From Luminiphilus sp. (GTDB lineage: Bacteria > Pseudomonadota > Gammaproteobacteria > Pseudomonadales > Halieaceae), in the NCBI GenBank assembly GCA_029242325.1, contig JAQWUD010000016.1:221766-285765 (forward strand): a stretch of DNA of 64,000 nt. The letters are read 5' to 3'. How positions within the stretch are numbered: the stretch's first letter is position 1; every line of letters begins with the position of its first letter. This document shows, one piece after another, positions 37,080 to 46,435 of the stretch. The translations under genes and the position numbers were made by a program. The notes beneath the pieces are model-generated. The model did not search any database and was not told the DNA's origin. It was given only the letters and a program-made list of their open reading frames with translations.

Positions 37080-39284
37080 GTGCTGAGGGCCTTCATAAGG
37101 GCATCTATTTGCCGCACTGCCTTTCGATGTACCCCGAAGAGCGCTCTCTTTGCTGATAGAACAGCAACGTGTTCTTGGCTCCCACGATACGCAGTGGGGA
37201 TCGCGATCATCACTACTGCTTTTTTCTCGAGCGATTTTGTTGCGGCTCAATCGCTCAGTGGGAAGCCCGCATTATTGTCAGAATCAATGACGAGAGACAT
37301 TAGCACCATCAGTGAGGACAATTCAGCGTCCAGCGCCATCTCTCTTCGCGAGTCAGGCTTGATTGAGCTTACTGATATGCCTGTCGGTGGGCTATCGGGA
37401 GAGACAGGCGATACGAAAGACTATTACATTGATATTGGCCCCGGTGTAAGTACTCTCGTGGTCACACTGGACGTCAGCACTGGCGATCCGGATCTCTACG
37501 TCGGTCGAATCTTCCCGGCCTCGACGGACAATGCCGACTGCGAAAGTGTCCTTTCTGAGGGGAACGACGAGGAATGCAAAATCAACAATCCTGTCGAAGG
37601 GCGTTACTACATCAGCGTTCTGGCTTATTCGAGCTACGATGGCGCGGTACTCAAAGCAACACTCCCGAGCCCTCCAATGGCACCCACCATTACTAACATT
37701 ACGCCGGCAAACGGCGCGCTAGAGGTCGCTTTCGAGACGGGTTCCGGCTCAGCAGATAGCTATCAGCTGAGTTGTGTGGACCCCAGTTTACGCAACGCTG
37801 CCGATGTTCTGGCTTTCGTTACCGAACCCGAAACCGCGTTATTTTCAAGATCAGTGATGAGCGACACCAGCGTTAAGGTTGGTGGTCAGACGTTCTCAAG
37901 CGCGAAGGCCTTTCACGAGTCTGGCTTGTTCAGGACAGAGGGTCGCCGATGCGGCGCCATGGAGCGCAACGCGGCTCGCCAGCAGTTGCTGGGATCAGGT
38001 CCAGACAGGGCAAATAGGGCGCGCGGCGCGGCGGACTGTACTAACACCCTGACCACTATCTCCCCAGAGCACACTCAACCTGCGGGGCAGGTGCTTCGAA
38101 TTCCCGTCTATTTCCATGTTATTTACAAGGCCGATGGCGAGGGATATATCAGTGAGGCTCGGATCCGTGACCAAATGGCTGTACTGAACGAGGATTTTGC
38201 CGGTGGTAACGGGCTCTCGATCCAAAATACCGCGATTCAATTTGATCTGGTTTATATCAACTACGTGCAGGACGACAGCTACTTTGAGGATGCAGGTGAA
38301 GGGGGAGTCAGCAAATACGCGCTGGCCGTTTACCCCAGCCAGTACCTGAATGTGTATACCAACGATAGTAGTGGCTACCTGGGCTACGCAACGCTCCCCG
38401 CAGGCAGTGCTGGTGGCGGCGGCGACGGCATTGTCATACTCCACGAGACCATAGGAGGACGCAATAACGGCTTCGGCTATTATAATCAGGGCCGCACGCT
38501 GGTGCACGAAGTCGGACACTACCTGGGGCTTTTCCACACCTTTGACCCAGAAGGTGACTGCACCAACTCCTACACGGGCGGCGACTTAATCGTCGATACA
38601 CCAGCGCAGCTCTATGCGGATTCCGGCGCACAACCCTCAACAGGCTGCGGGCCTAGTTCGGCCATCGAGAACTTTATGAATTACAGCATCGACAACGCGA
38701 TGTTCACCTTCACCAGCGAGCAAACCAATCGCATGACCTGCAGCCTCGTCAACTATCGCAGTAATGCTTACTCAACATCCTCAACTAACACGTTCACAGT
38801 TTCCGGCACGGCCTCTCCGATCACGGTATCAGGGTTGGTCAACGGGCGCCCTTATAACTGCTCAGTGACCGCTACCAATACCGCGGGCACCAGCGCGGCC
38901 TCACCAGTCGTTGTGGGTGTTCCCAAACCACCAAGCGCGCCGGGTACCCCCATCATCAGTCGTGTCGATGCGGGAGATAGGGAACTGAACCTCTCGATTA
39001 GCGTGCCAGATAACGGGGGGCTTGCTATCAGCAGCTACAGCGCGAGTTGCTCCGATGGCACCGATGTATTTGCAGCCAGTAGCGAAACTCCCTCAGTGAC
39101 CATTACAGGACTAATAAACGCTACGCCCTACAGCTGTTCAGTTTCTGTGGCAAATAGTCTCGGCGACAGCCCCGCTTCGGTAGTCGTCGGCGGTGCGCCT
39201 GAGGAGGCACCGATTACGTTACCGCTTTGGATTTTTGTCGAGGCAACGCGTGTTAATGCCCTTAAAGCGGACGATGATTCATAG
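37080..39284 (+). CDS. Secreted M43-family metalloprotease with PPC domain, nested inside a fibronectin III-like repeat
   Basis: From GTG 37080 (GAGG five bases upstream) the product is 734 residues. A long n-region leads to a hydrophobic signal (AVGIAIITTAFFSSDFVAA, ~residues 34-52). A PPC-like domain follows (~91-195; DYYIDIGPGVSTLVVTLDVS). The first half of an Fn3-like repeat comes next (~198-236, ending SYQLSCVD). The M43 peptidase occupies ~240-562, with zinc site HEVGHYLGLFH at 476-486 and Met-turn NFMNYS. The second Fn3 half (TVSGLVNGRPYNCSVTATNTAG) and a complete Fn3 repeat follow, then a short tail with LPLWIFVEATR. The open frame extends to 36987, but that overlaps the previous gene. 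A role in extracellular protein digestion is likely. Confidence 0.82.
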   Translation: MLRAFIRASICRTAFRCTPKSALFADRTATCSWLPRYAVGIAIITTAFFSSDFVAAQSLSGKPALLSESMTRDISTISEDNSASSAISLRESGLIELTDMPVGGLSGETGDTKDYYIDIGPGVSTLVVTLDVSTGDPDLYVGRIFPASTDNADCESVLSEGNDEECKINNPVEGRYYISVLAYSSYDGAVLKATLPSPPMAPTITNITPANGALEVAFETGSGSADSYQLSCVDPSLRNAADVLAFVTEPETALFSRSVMSDTSVKVGGQTFSSAKAFHESGLFRTEGRRCGAMERNAARQQLLGSGPDRANRARGAADCTNTLTTISPEHTQPAGQVLRIPVYFHVIYKADGEGYISEARIRDQMAVLNEDFAGGNGLSIQNTAIQFDLVYINYVQDDSYFEDAGEGGVSKYALAVYPSQYLNVYTNDSSGYLGYATLPAGSAGGGGDGIVILHETIGGRNNGFGYYNQGRTLVHEVGHYLGLFHTFDPEGDCTNSYTGGDLIVDTPAQLYADSGAQPSTGCGPSSAIENFMNYSIDNAMFTFTSEQTNRMTCSLVNYRSNAYSTSSTNTFTVSGTASPITVSGLVNGRPYNCSVTATNTAGTSAASPVVVGVPKPPSAPGTPIISRVDAGDRELNLSISVPDNGGLAISSYSASCSDGTDVFAASSETPSVTITGLINATPYSCSVSVANSLGDSPASVVVGGAPEEAPITLPLWIFVEATRVNALKADDDS

Positions 39285-39522
39285 CACCGATTCGCACCCT
39301 TAAAGTCACTATTAGCAAGCCCGAAGCCAATACGCTCACGTTATAGCTCCTCAGCGCAACAGCTCGCAGGCGCTGATATGCCAAGATGCTGCGGCAAATG
39401 AGGCAGACTAGAGCGCGAGTGGCTTTCAACACTGCCCAGAGCACTGCAATTCTTTACTCGCTAGCCTTGGATATTTGATTTCCACCCTTTAATGCAAAGC
39501 GACATTCCATGTCGTCGCGCTT

Positions 39523-39900
39523 TCAAACTGGGTGTTGAGGGCTTTTTCCCAGCAGTAACAAGCAGCTACCAACGAGAAACCAAGCTACATAAGTAAGATT
39601 GAGGCCAGAGGATTTAAGTGGATGCCCACAGTGAACACAGCTTGGTGCCGCCATGGATACCCGGGCGCCACATGCAGGGATATCGCTTTGGGTTAAAAAG
39701 CGCATCAAAGTGTCGTAGATCTCGTTGCACGCTTGGATCTCAGCGGCCACCTCCACATCGGGGGCACCTTTTTTGAGTTTCAGCGGTATGACGATAGGGT
39801 CACTGACGTGCATCACCCGGGCACGCGACTTCAGAGGCTTAGCCACATGGCGCTGATAGGCCAAAGCATCGGAGTCTTTTCGTGTTTTGAGGTACCTCAT
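39523..39900 (-). pseudogene. Chimeric ORF: integrase-like N-terminus joined to a zinc-ribbon/membrane tail
   Basis: The 125-codon frame begins MRYLKTRKDSDALAYQRHV with KPLKSR, resembling the N-terminal arm-binding region of phage-type tyrosine recombinases. From about residue 78 it changes to a zinc-ribbon-like PACGARVSMAAPSCVHCGHPL followed by one hydrophobic helix (LTYVAWFLVGSCLLLLG); the first Cys of the ribbon's usual CxxC is absent. It lies directly beside tRNA-Leu, the usual place for an integrase gene, but no catalytic domain follows. Probably a deletion scar of an integrase joined to another ORF; expression unknown. Confidence 0.5.
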
Positions 39901-40040
39901 TGGTCACCTCCCCGGTATATCGCGATGATAATTATACCGAGCCGCACCAATTTTGGTCTGGGAGCAGCAGAAATCCGCTCGTTCTGATACCAAAACGATA
40001 CCGAAAAGACGGTTTCTACAGGATGAGAGAGACAGAAACT

Positions 40041-40078
40041 AAAAAGGGAACAACAACTTAGCGTCATTGTTCCCTTTT
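40041..40078 (-). terminator. Rho-independent terminator after tRNA-Leu
   Basis: AAAAGGGAACAA (40042-40053) is complementary to TTGTTCCCTTTT (40067-40078); the minus strand ends in a T-tract. It closes the secG-tRNA-Leu transcript. Confidence 0.88.
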
Positions 40079-40082
40079 GATT

Positions 40083-40168
40083 TGGTGCGGAAGGCGGGAC
40101 TTGAACCCGCACAGCCATAGGCCACTACCCCCTCAAGATAGCGTGTCTACCAATTCCACCACTTCCGC
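40083..40168 (-). tRNA. tRNA-Leu (GAG)
   Basis: The 86-nt minus-strand gene has acceptor GCGGAAG/CTTCCGC, the long variable arm of a class II tRNA, anticodon loop TTGAGGG (GAG), T-loop GTTCAAGTC and encoded CCA. It follows secG by four bases, the arrangement of E. coli secG-leuU. Integrase-like sequence lies just past its 3' end. Confidence 0.96.
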
Positions 40169-40172
40169 TTTT

Positions 40173-40550
40173 TTACTCCCCATCCAGCACCGGCGCGTCG
40201 TCAAAAGGCAAGTCGCCGGCAGGCTCAAACTCTATCACGGGGACATCACTTTCGTTTGTCTCAGCAGGGGCTGCCTCGACAACAGGCACTTCAAAACCCA
40301 AGTCTTCCTCGCCAGCGGTCCGATTGTCTGCAATCACGGCAAGGCCAAAGCTACTCGCAAAGAATATGGCAGACAGCCAAGCAGTCATCCGTGTCAATGC
40401 ATTGCCACTACCGGCACTGCCAAATAGCGTTTGTGAAGCGCCAGCACCAAAGGACGCGCCAATATCCGTGCCCTTACCACGCTGGAGCAAAATCAGCGCA
40501 ATTAAGGCCAGTGCCACCAATAAGTGCACCATTAAAGTGATCTGTTCCAT
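40173..40550 (-). CDS. secG: Protein translocase subunit SecG
   Basis: SecG is the small membrane partner of SecYE. The 125-residue protein has two hydrophobic helices (MVHLLVALALIALILLQ and MTAWLSAIFFASSFGLAVI) flanking the conserved GKGTDIGASFGAGASQTLFGSAGSGN loop region, and an acidic Pro-rich tail. tpiA, often between secG and glmM, is absent here. Confidence 0.95.
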   Translation of the reverse strand: MEQITLMVHLLVALALIALILLQRGKGTDIGASFGAGASQTLFGSAGSGNALTRMTAWLSAIFFASSFGLAVIADNRTAGEEDLGFEVPVVEAAPAETNESDVPVIEFEPAGDLPFDDAPVLDGE

Positions 40551-40634
40551 TAGCCTTCCTTTTATTCCCTCGGTAGTGAGCCACCCGCTCAGGGCGCGAG
40601 ATCATACCGGTCAGGCATGTCTGTCGCAACCAAT

Positions 40635-41972
40635 CTAGCAGGCCGCCCGGATTGCCTCGGCGATCCCCTCAGCCAACTGCTGATTCTCCGAAGCGTCAGT
40701 GCCCTCGATCATGATCCTGATTAGCGGCTCGGTGCCTGAAGCGCGCAATAGCAGTCGCCCGCGGCCCTCCAACAAGCTTTCTACCCTTTCACTTTCCTGC
40801 AGGGCTTCCGCGCACTCATCAAGTTGGAAATCAGAAGGGACCGCGATATTAATCAGCGTTTGCGGGTATCGACGCAGACCACTCTTCAGACTCGATAGAT
40901 CTTCACCGGAACGCACCATTGCGGCCATTACCTGCAGAGCCGCGATAATGCCGTCACCGGTTGAAGTCAGATCCCCGCAAATAATGTGTCCTGAAGCCTC
41001 CCCCCCCAATAACCAAGCGCGCTCTGTCATGGCCTCCAAGACGTGCCGGTCGCCGACTTTGGCTCTCACCAATGGGACATTACGCTCAACCAGCGCCTGC
41101 TCAAGCCCCAGATTGGACATCTGGGTTCCCACCACTCCTTCTGGAACCATGCCTTGCCTGATACGGTCATTGGCAATGATAAACAGCAAGTCATCCCCAT
41201 CTGCGACCGTACCGTCCGCCGTCACACACTGCACGCGGTCTCCATCGCCGTCGAAGGCCACTCCCACATGCGCCTGCTCACTCAGTACGCGAGCCTGAAG
41301 TCCCGCGGGCGAGGTGGATCCTACACCTTGATTGATGTTGTAGCCGTTAGGCTCGGCTCCCATCACAATCACTGAAGCCCCCAGCTCTGACAATACCTGC
41401 GGCGCCACGTGATAGGTGGCGCCGTGGGCGCAGTCCAGAACCACTTTCAGTCCATGCAAACTGAGCGGCTGCGGGAAGGTGCTTTTGCAAAATTCGATAT
41501 ACCGCCCCGCTGCATCCACCATCCGGTTGGCCTTACCCAGTCTAGCCGAGGGCACCGTCTCCATGGGCTGCCCAAGCGTGCGTTCAATCTGCAATTCAAT
41601 ATCGTCAGAGAGCTTGGTACCGGCGGCGTTGAAAAACTTGATTCCGTTATCCGTATAAGGATTATGCGAGGCACTGATCACGATCCCTGCGGACGCCTTT
41701 TGGCTTCGGGTCAGCATGGCCACTGCAGGCGTCGGCATCGGCCCGAGCAAAGTGACATGGGCGCCCGCGGCGACTAAACCGGCCTCCAGGGCTGACTCGA
41801 ACATATACCCGGACACACGGGTATCCTTCCCTATCAGCACGTGGGTCGTCCGGCCCGTCTCGGCAAAGACCATGCCTGCCGCCCAGCCCAGCTTGAGCAT
41901 AAAATCGGCGGTAACAGGATATTCGCCTACAGCCCCGCGAATCCCGTCTGTCCCAAAAAATTGTTTGCTCAT
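40635..41972 (-). CDS. glmM: Phosphoglucosamine mutase
   Basis: GlmM converts glucosamine-6-P to glucosamine-1-P for UDP-GlcNAc. ATG 41972 gives 445 residues, the E. coli length, starting MSKQFFGTDGIRG. The phosphoserine loop GIVISASHNPYTDNGIKFF, the metal loop AFDGDGDRVQCV and the C-terminal LLRASGTEPLIRIMIEG are intact. The start overlaps the folP stop by four bases. Confidence 0.97.
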   Translation of the reverse strand: MSKQFFGTDGIRGAVGEYPVTADFMLKLGWAAGMVFAETGRTTHVLIGKDTRVSGYMFESALEAGLVAAGAHVTLLGPMPTPAVAMLTRSQKASAGIVISASHNPYTDNGIKFFNAAGTKLSDDIELQIERTLGQPMETVPSARLGKANRMVDAAGRYIEFCKSTFPQPLSLHGLKVVLDCAHGATYHVAPQVLSELGASVIVMGAEPNGYNINQGVGSTSPAGLQARVLSEQAHVGVAFDGDGDRVQCVTADGTVADGDDLLFIIANDRIRQGMVPEGVVGTQMSNLGLEQALVERNVPLVRAKVGDRHVLEAMTERAWLLGGEASGHIICGDLTSTGDGIIAALQVMAAMVRSGEDLSSLKSGLRRYPQTLINIAVPSDFQLDECAEALQESERVESLLEGRGRLLLRASGTEPLIRIMIEGTDASENQQLAEGIAEAIRAAC

Positions 41973-42826
41973 GGGTCTGCATCCTGGGGCAACGCTCGCC
42001 ACATTGCCAGTGCATCGGCTGTCGCCTGCACGTCATGAACCCGAACAATACGGGCACCGCGCTCTACCGCCACCATCGCGAGACCAACGCTCGCAAATAC
42101 ACGCGCTGCGGGGGACCTATCCAATACGCTCGCTATGAGTGATTTTCTGGACAGACCGACCAAGACCGGACAACCCAAGACAGCCAAGTCTGTTAATCGT
42201 GAAAGCAACATAAAGTTCTGTGCAGACGTTTTACCAAATCCAAAGCCAGGGTCGATCACGATCCGCTCGGCTGGAATCTCTGCTTTTTTGCAAGCAAGCA
42301 GACGCTGCTCAAAAAAAAGACGGATATCTGAGATCACATCTTCATAGCGAGGATCCACCTGCATAGACTCGGGCTCACCCTGCATGTGCATGATACACAG
42401 TGGCAACCCAGTCTCCCCGGCTGCCTCGAGCGCACCTGGGCGCAGGAAGCCTCTGACATCATTTAAGAACCCTGCCCCCAACCGCGCGGACTCGGTCATC
42501 ACACTTGGCGAGCTTGAATCGATCGAAATGATCACATTGAAACGTGATGCAACCGCGTCCACGGCGATCAGCACGCGGTCGAGTTCCTCAGCCTCTGAAA
42601 CGGGCTGCGCGCCCGGTCGCGTGGACTCTCCGCCAATATCCAGCATGACGGCGCCTGCGGCAACCATATGGTCTGCTCGACGTACCAGCGCCTCGACGTC
42701 GAGGCCGCCGTCTCGATAAAGCTGTCCGCCGTCGGAGAAAGAGTCTGGCGTGACATTTAATATGCCCATTACGACCGGCTGCGAGAGGTCCAACACTCGC
42801 GACCCGCATTGCATAGACATATCCAT
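41969..42826 (-). CDS. folP: Dihydropteroate synthase
   Basis: FolP joins dihydropterin pyrophosphate (made by FolK) to p-aminobenzoate and is the sulfonamide target. The 285-residue TIM barrel shows GILNVTPDSFSDGG, DIGGESTRPGA and the C-terminal RVHDV. In-frame ATGs at 42820 and 42814 are possible alternative starts. Sits between ftsH and glmM, as in E. coli. Confidence 0.96.
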   Translation of the reverse strand: MDMSMQCGSRVLDLSQPVVMGILNVTPDSFSDGGQLYRDGGLDVEALVRRADHMVAAGAVMLDIGGESTRPGAQPVSEAEELDRVLIAVDAVASRFNVIISIDSSSPSVMTESARLGAGFLNDVRGFLRPGALEAAGETGLPLCIMHMQGEPESMQVDPRYEDVISDIRLFFEQRLLACKKAEIPAERIVIDPGFGFGKTSAQNFMLLSRLTDLAVLGCPVLVGLSRKSLIASVLDRSPAARVFASVGLAMVAVERGARIVRVHDVQATADALAMWRALPQDADP

Positions 42827-42868
42827 CTCTAGCTCCCCATCACGCCCCGACGATGGCGGCGGAATGAA

Positions 42869-44785
42869 CTAGTGGTCAGTCGCAGCACCGCCTATTGGAC
42901 TGCCGGCTTGTTCCGACTCACCCTCATCCGGGGGTGATCCGCGATCGTCACCAGACCAGTCACTGGGTGGACGGGGCGCATTACCTTCCATGATGTCGTT
43001 AATCTGCTCCGCATCAATCGTCTCATACTGCATCAGGGCGTCGGCCATCACATCCAACTTGTCTCGATTCTCCTCGAGCAGCTGAAACGCCTTCGCGTAG
43101 CATTCATCGATAATGCTGCGCATTTCCTTATCGATAGCCAACGCGGTCTCATCAGACATGGCCTTGGCGGGCTGACCAGCGGTTCGGCCCAAAAACACCT
43201 CGTCTCCTCCCTCATCGTACACAAGCGGGCCCAAGTTCTCGGACAGCCCCCACTTAGTAACCATATTTCTCGCTACTTCGGTCGCTCGCTGGATATCATT
43301 CGAAGCGCCCGTTGTAATCCCATCCTTGCCCAGCGTCATCTCCTCGGCGACGCGGCCGCCAAACAAACTTGTGATCTGGGAGACAATATGCCGTTTACTG
43401 TGGCTGTAGCGGTCTTCTTCTGGTAAGAACATGGTCACCCCCAAGGCTCTTCCCCGAGGAATAATCGACACCTTGTAAACCGGATCATGCTCGGGCATCA
43501 ACCGCCCCACAATCGCATGACCCGCCTCGTGATAAGCAGTGTTCCGCTTCTCGGATTCAGACATCACCATCGAGCGCCTCTCGGCACCCATCATGATCTT
43601 GTCCTTGGCCAGTTCGAACTGGTTCATGCCAACCAATCGCAACCCGCCCCGAGCGGCAAACAAGGCGGCCTCGTTGACCAGATTTGCCAAATCTGCGCCA
43701 GAAAATCCGGGCGTACCGCGCGCAATTGTTGATGGATCGACGTCTTCAGACAGCGGCACTTTGCGCATATGGACCTTCAAGATCTGCTCGCGACCTCGAA
43801 TATCAGGCAAGCCAACCACCACCTGCCGATCAAACCGGCCCGGCCGTAACAGCGCCGGATCCAGAACGTCAGGGCGGTTGGTCGCAGCAATCACGATCAC
43901 ACCGTCGTTCAGTTCGAACCCGTCCATCTCAACAAGTAATTGGTTAAGCGTCTGCTCGCGCTCATCATGGCCGCCACCCAGACCCGCTCCCCGGTGTCGC
44001 CCCACCGCGTCGATCTCGTCGATAAAAATAATGCAAGGCGCCTGTTTTTTGGCCTGCTCAAACATGTCACGAACACGCGAGGCCCCCACGCCGACAAACA
44101 TCTCAACAAAGTCAGAGCCTGAAATAGAGAAAAAGGGCACCTTCGCCTCTCCGGCAATCGCTTTTGCTAACAGCGTCTTACCTGTACCAGGCTGTCCCAC
44201 CATCAAAACGCCGCGAGGGATTCTGCCCCCCAGCTTCTGGAAACGGCCCGGATCTCTCAGAAATTCGACCAGCTCCTGAACCTCCTCTTTAGCCTCCTCA
44301 ACGCCTGCCACATCGGCAAAGGTTGTGGTGATTTGGTCTTCCCCAAGGAGCTTTGCTTTGCTCTTGCCAAAGCTCATTGGGCCACCGCGACCACCCGCCC
44401 CGCCTTGCATTTGGCGCATGAAAAACATGAACACGGCGATAATCAGCAAGATCGGGAAACTGGCGATCAGCAGCTGAGTCCAAACGGACTGCTGTTCCGG
44501 CTGCTTTCCCTCAACCGTCACCTCATGTGACAACAAGTCGTCCATCAGCTTGGGATCTTCGACCATCGGCCTGATCGTCTCAAAGCTCGACCCGTCTTTG
44601 CGTTGTGCGGAGATAGTCAGGCCATCCACTACAACTTTGGACAAACGGTCTGTCTGCACCTCGCGAATGAATTCTGAATATCCAACCTGCTCGGAGCTGG
44701 TTCGCAAATTGAAATTATTGAACACCGAGAGTAGCACCGCGGCAATCAACAGCCACAGCAGTAGATTTTTCGCCATATTGTTCAC
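42869..44785 (-). CDS. ftsH: ATP-dependent zinc metalloprotease FtsH
   Basis: FtsH is the essential membrane AAA+ protease that degrades misassembled membrane proteins and regulators such as LpxC. The 638-residue protein has two N-terminal membrane helices ([33 protein letters not shown]), Walker A GQPGTGKT, Walker [12 protein letters not shown], the SRH region and the zinc motif HEAGH. The tail is acidic and Pro/Gly-rich. Confidence 0.97.
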   Translation of the reverse strand: MNNMAKNLLLWLLIAAVLLSVFNNFNLRTSSEQVGYSEFIREVQTDRLSKVVVDGLTISAQRKDGSSFETIRPMVEDPKLMDDLLSHEVTVEGKQPEQQSVWTQLLIASFPILLIIAVFMFFMRQMQGGAGGRGGPMSFGKSKAKLLGEDQITTTFADVAGVEEAKEEVQELVEFLRDPGRFQKLGGRIPRGVLMVGQPGTGKTLLAKAIAGEAKVPFFSISGSDFVEMFVGVGASRVRDMFEQAKKQAPCIIFIDEIDAVGRHRGAGLGGGHDEREQTLNQLLVEMDGFELNDGVIVIAATNRPDVLDPALLRPGRFDRQVVVGLPDIRGREQILKVHMRKVPLSEDVDPSTIARGTPGFSGADLANLVNEAALFAARGGLRLVGMNQFELAKDKIMMGAERRSMVMSESEKRNTAYHEAGHAIVGRLMPEHDPVYKVSIIPRGRALGVTMFLPEEDRYSHSKRHIVSQITSLFGGRVAEEMTLGKDGITTGASNDIQRATEVARNMVTKWGLSENLGPLVYDEGGDEVFLGRTAGQPAKAMSDETALAIDKEMRSIIDECYAKAFQLLEENRDKLDVMADALMQYETIDAEQINDIMEGNAPRPPSDWSGDDRGSPPDEGESEQAGSPIGGAATDH

Positions 44786-44990
44786 AAACAGTCCTCTCGG
44801 TTAATGCACGCCGCAAGGCGCGGCCCACCAGTATACCGCTTGGGCGCAGACGCCTAAACCTGACAACCCAGCCCTAGCGGATAAGTTTGGGGCGCTTTTA
44901 AGCTATTTCAAGGGAATCCCAGTCGATCCCATCCATGCAAGCGCCATTTTTTTTCAACAAAACGCCCTCATACCCCGTGCGCACTGACTA

Positions 44991-45680
44991 TCAGGCTACA
45001 GACGCTTTAAAACCAGTGGCCACGATATATACCTCACGCGAGCGCGGCCGCGAAGCAGCTGGCTTGCGGGTAACTACGCGATCAAAGCCTGCCCGGATCT
45101 GGCGAAACCATTCTTCGAACCCTTCACCTTGAAACACTTTGATCGCGAAGGTACCCCCTGGAGCCAAGGCGCGGCATGCCAACTCAGTCGCCAACTCGAC
45201 CAGATACATTGCCCGGGGCTGGTCTACCTCGGTCAAGCCACTCATATTCGGGGCCATATCGGATAACACGACATCCAATCGTCGCTTGGCCAGCTCTGCC
45301 ATCAAGCGGTCATAGGTCTCCTGCTCTGTAAAATCCCCCTGCACAAAAACAACGTCGGGCACGGCGTCCATAGGCAGAATGTCGCTCGCCACAACCTTTC
45401 CATGGTCGCCTACAATTTGCCCCGCCACCTGAGACCAACCGCCTGGCGCGCTGCCCAAATCCAGCACCGACATGCCTGACCTGAGAATCTGATCTTTCTC
45501 GTTAATTTCCAGCAACTTGTAGACAGCGCGCGACCTGTAGCCCTCTCGTTGCGCACGCTGCACAAAAAGATCGTCATGATGCTCTTTCAGCCAAGCCCGG
45601 CTGGAGGATTTTTTTTTGCCCACTTTCGCTCCGAAACTACTCACAATGGCGCGCGACATCGTTAAACTGTCGCCCCCCAT
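44991..45680 (-). CDS. rlmE: 23S rRNA 2'-O-ribose U2552 methyltransferase
   Basis: RlmE (FtsJ/RrmJ) methylates U2552 in the 23S A-loop. The 229-residue protein has the SAM motif [23 protein letters not shown] and [12 protein letters not shown], with the K-D-K-E catalytic set apparent. ATG 45659, seven codons in, is an alternative start. Divergent from yhbY and upstream of ftsH. Confidence 0.95.
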   Translation of the reverse strand: MGGDSLTMSRAIVSSFGAKVGKKKSSSRAWLKEHHDDLFVQRAQREGYRSRAVYKLLEINEKDQILRSGMSVLDLGSAPGGWSQVAGQIVGDHGKVVASDILPMDAVPDVVFVQGDFTEQETYDRLMAELAKRRLDVVLSDMAPNMSGLTEVDQPRAMYLVELATELACRALAPGGTFAIKVFQGEGFEEWFRQIRAGFDRVVTRKPAASRPRSREVYIVATGFKASVA

Positions 45681-45732
45681 ATAGTGTACCTCGCCCCCGG
45701 TTCGGCGACTTCATAAGGATTTTTCTCCACCT

Positions 45733-46047
45733 ATGAGTCCTCTCAATAGCAAAGAATTGCGTCAGTTTCGTGCACTGGCCCATCCATTGCGTCCGGTCGT
45801 TACGGTCGCAGGCAACGGGCTATCGCCCTCAGTGCTGCAGGAATTGGATCGCGCATTGCTCGATCACGAACTCATCAAAGTGAAGGTATCGGTCGGGGAT
45901 CGCGATGAGCGGGAAGTGCTGGTGAGTGCACTCTGCGACCAGACGGGCGCGCATTTGGTGCAACGGATCGGCAACGTCGCCATACTGCTGCGCCACAACC
46001 CCGCGGCTGACCCCAAAAAGTCCAACCTTCATCGCGCCCAATCCTGA
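45733..46047 (+). CDS. yhbY: YhbY/CRM-domain ribosome assembly RNA-binding protein
   Basis: The 104-residue protein is a single CRM domain with the GxxG-containing core RPVVTVAGNGLSPSVLQELDRAL and HELIKVKVSVGDRDER, which associates with pre-50S particles. Divergent from rlmE across a 52-bp gap, the conserved arrangement. A further plus-strand gene follows 18 bases later. Confidence 0.95.
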   Translation: MSPLNSKELRQFRALAHPLRPVVTVAGNGLSPSVLQELDRALLDHELIKVKVSVGDRDEREVLVSALCDQTGAHLVQRIGNVAILLRHNPAADPKKSNLHRAQS

Positions 46048-46065
46048 CAACGCCTTTACGCTCAC

Positions 46066-46410
46066 ATGGCAGACGTACTCGAATTCCCCACACGCGAAAA
46101 GCAGGCATTTCAATTTCTTCAGGAGCAACTCGCTACCCTACTTCAGAGTAAAGGTGCTGACGAGGCGCTGGTCCAGTTTGCGGCAGCCAGCCTGACGGAC
46201 GTGTATGCTGAGTTGCAGCGCGAATCAGATTGTCAATTCGAGGTCCGGCTCCCCAAAACCCTCTCCCCAGAGGATACTCAGCACCTGCAAGAAGATATTG
46301 CTCAGGGAGTCGATGCGATGCGGCAGGAACACCACGACCTGACCCTGAAACTTGCTGCGCGTTTAGTGCTCACGGAGCTACGGCTTTTTCAACATGAGCG
46401 CAACGACTAA
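46066..46410 (+). CDS. Hypothetical 114-residue protein
   Basis: An acidic, mostly helical, Leu/Gln/Glu-rich protein without signal peptide or membrane helix. No motif or family recognised. It follows yhbY closely and is probably cotranscribed; its stop lies 25 bases from the convergent feoB stop. Composition matches flanking genes, so it is probably a real gene. The linkage hints at ribosome or RNA work, but that is a guess. Confidence 0.6.
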   Translation: MADVLEFPTREKQAFQFLQEQLATLLQSKGADEALVQFAAASLTDVYAELQRESDCQFEVRLPKTLSPEDTQHLQEDIAQGVDAMRQEHHDLTLKLAARLVLTELRLFQHERND

Positions 46411-46435
46411 TCTGGGCGCGACAACGGGCCCCTTC

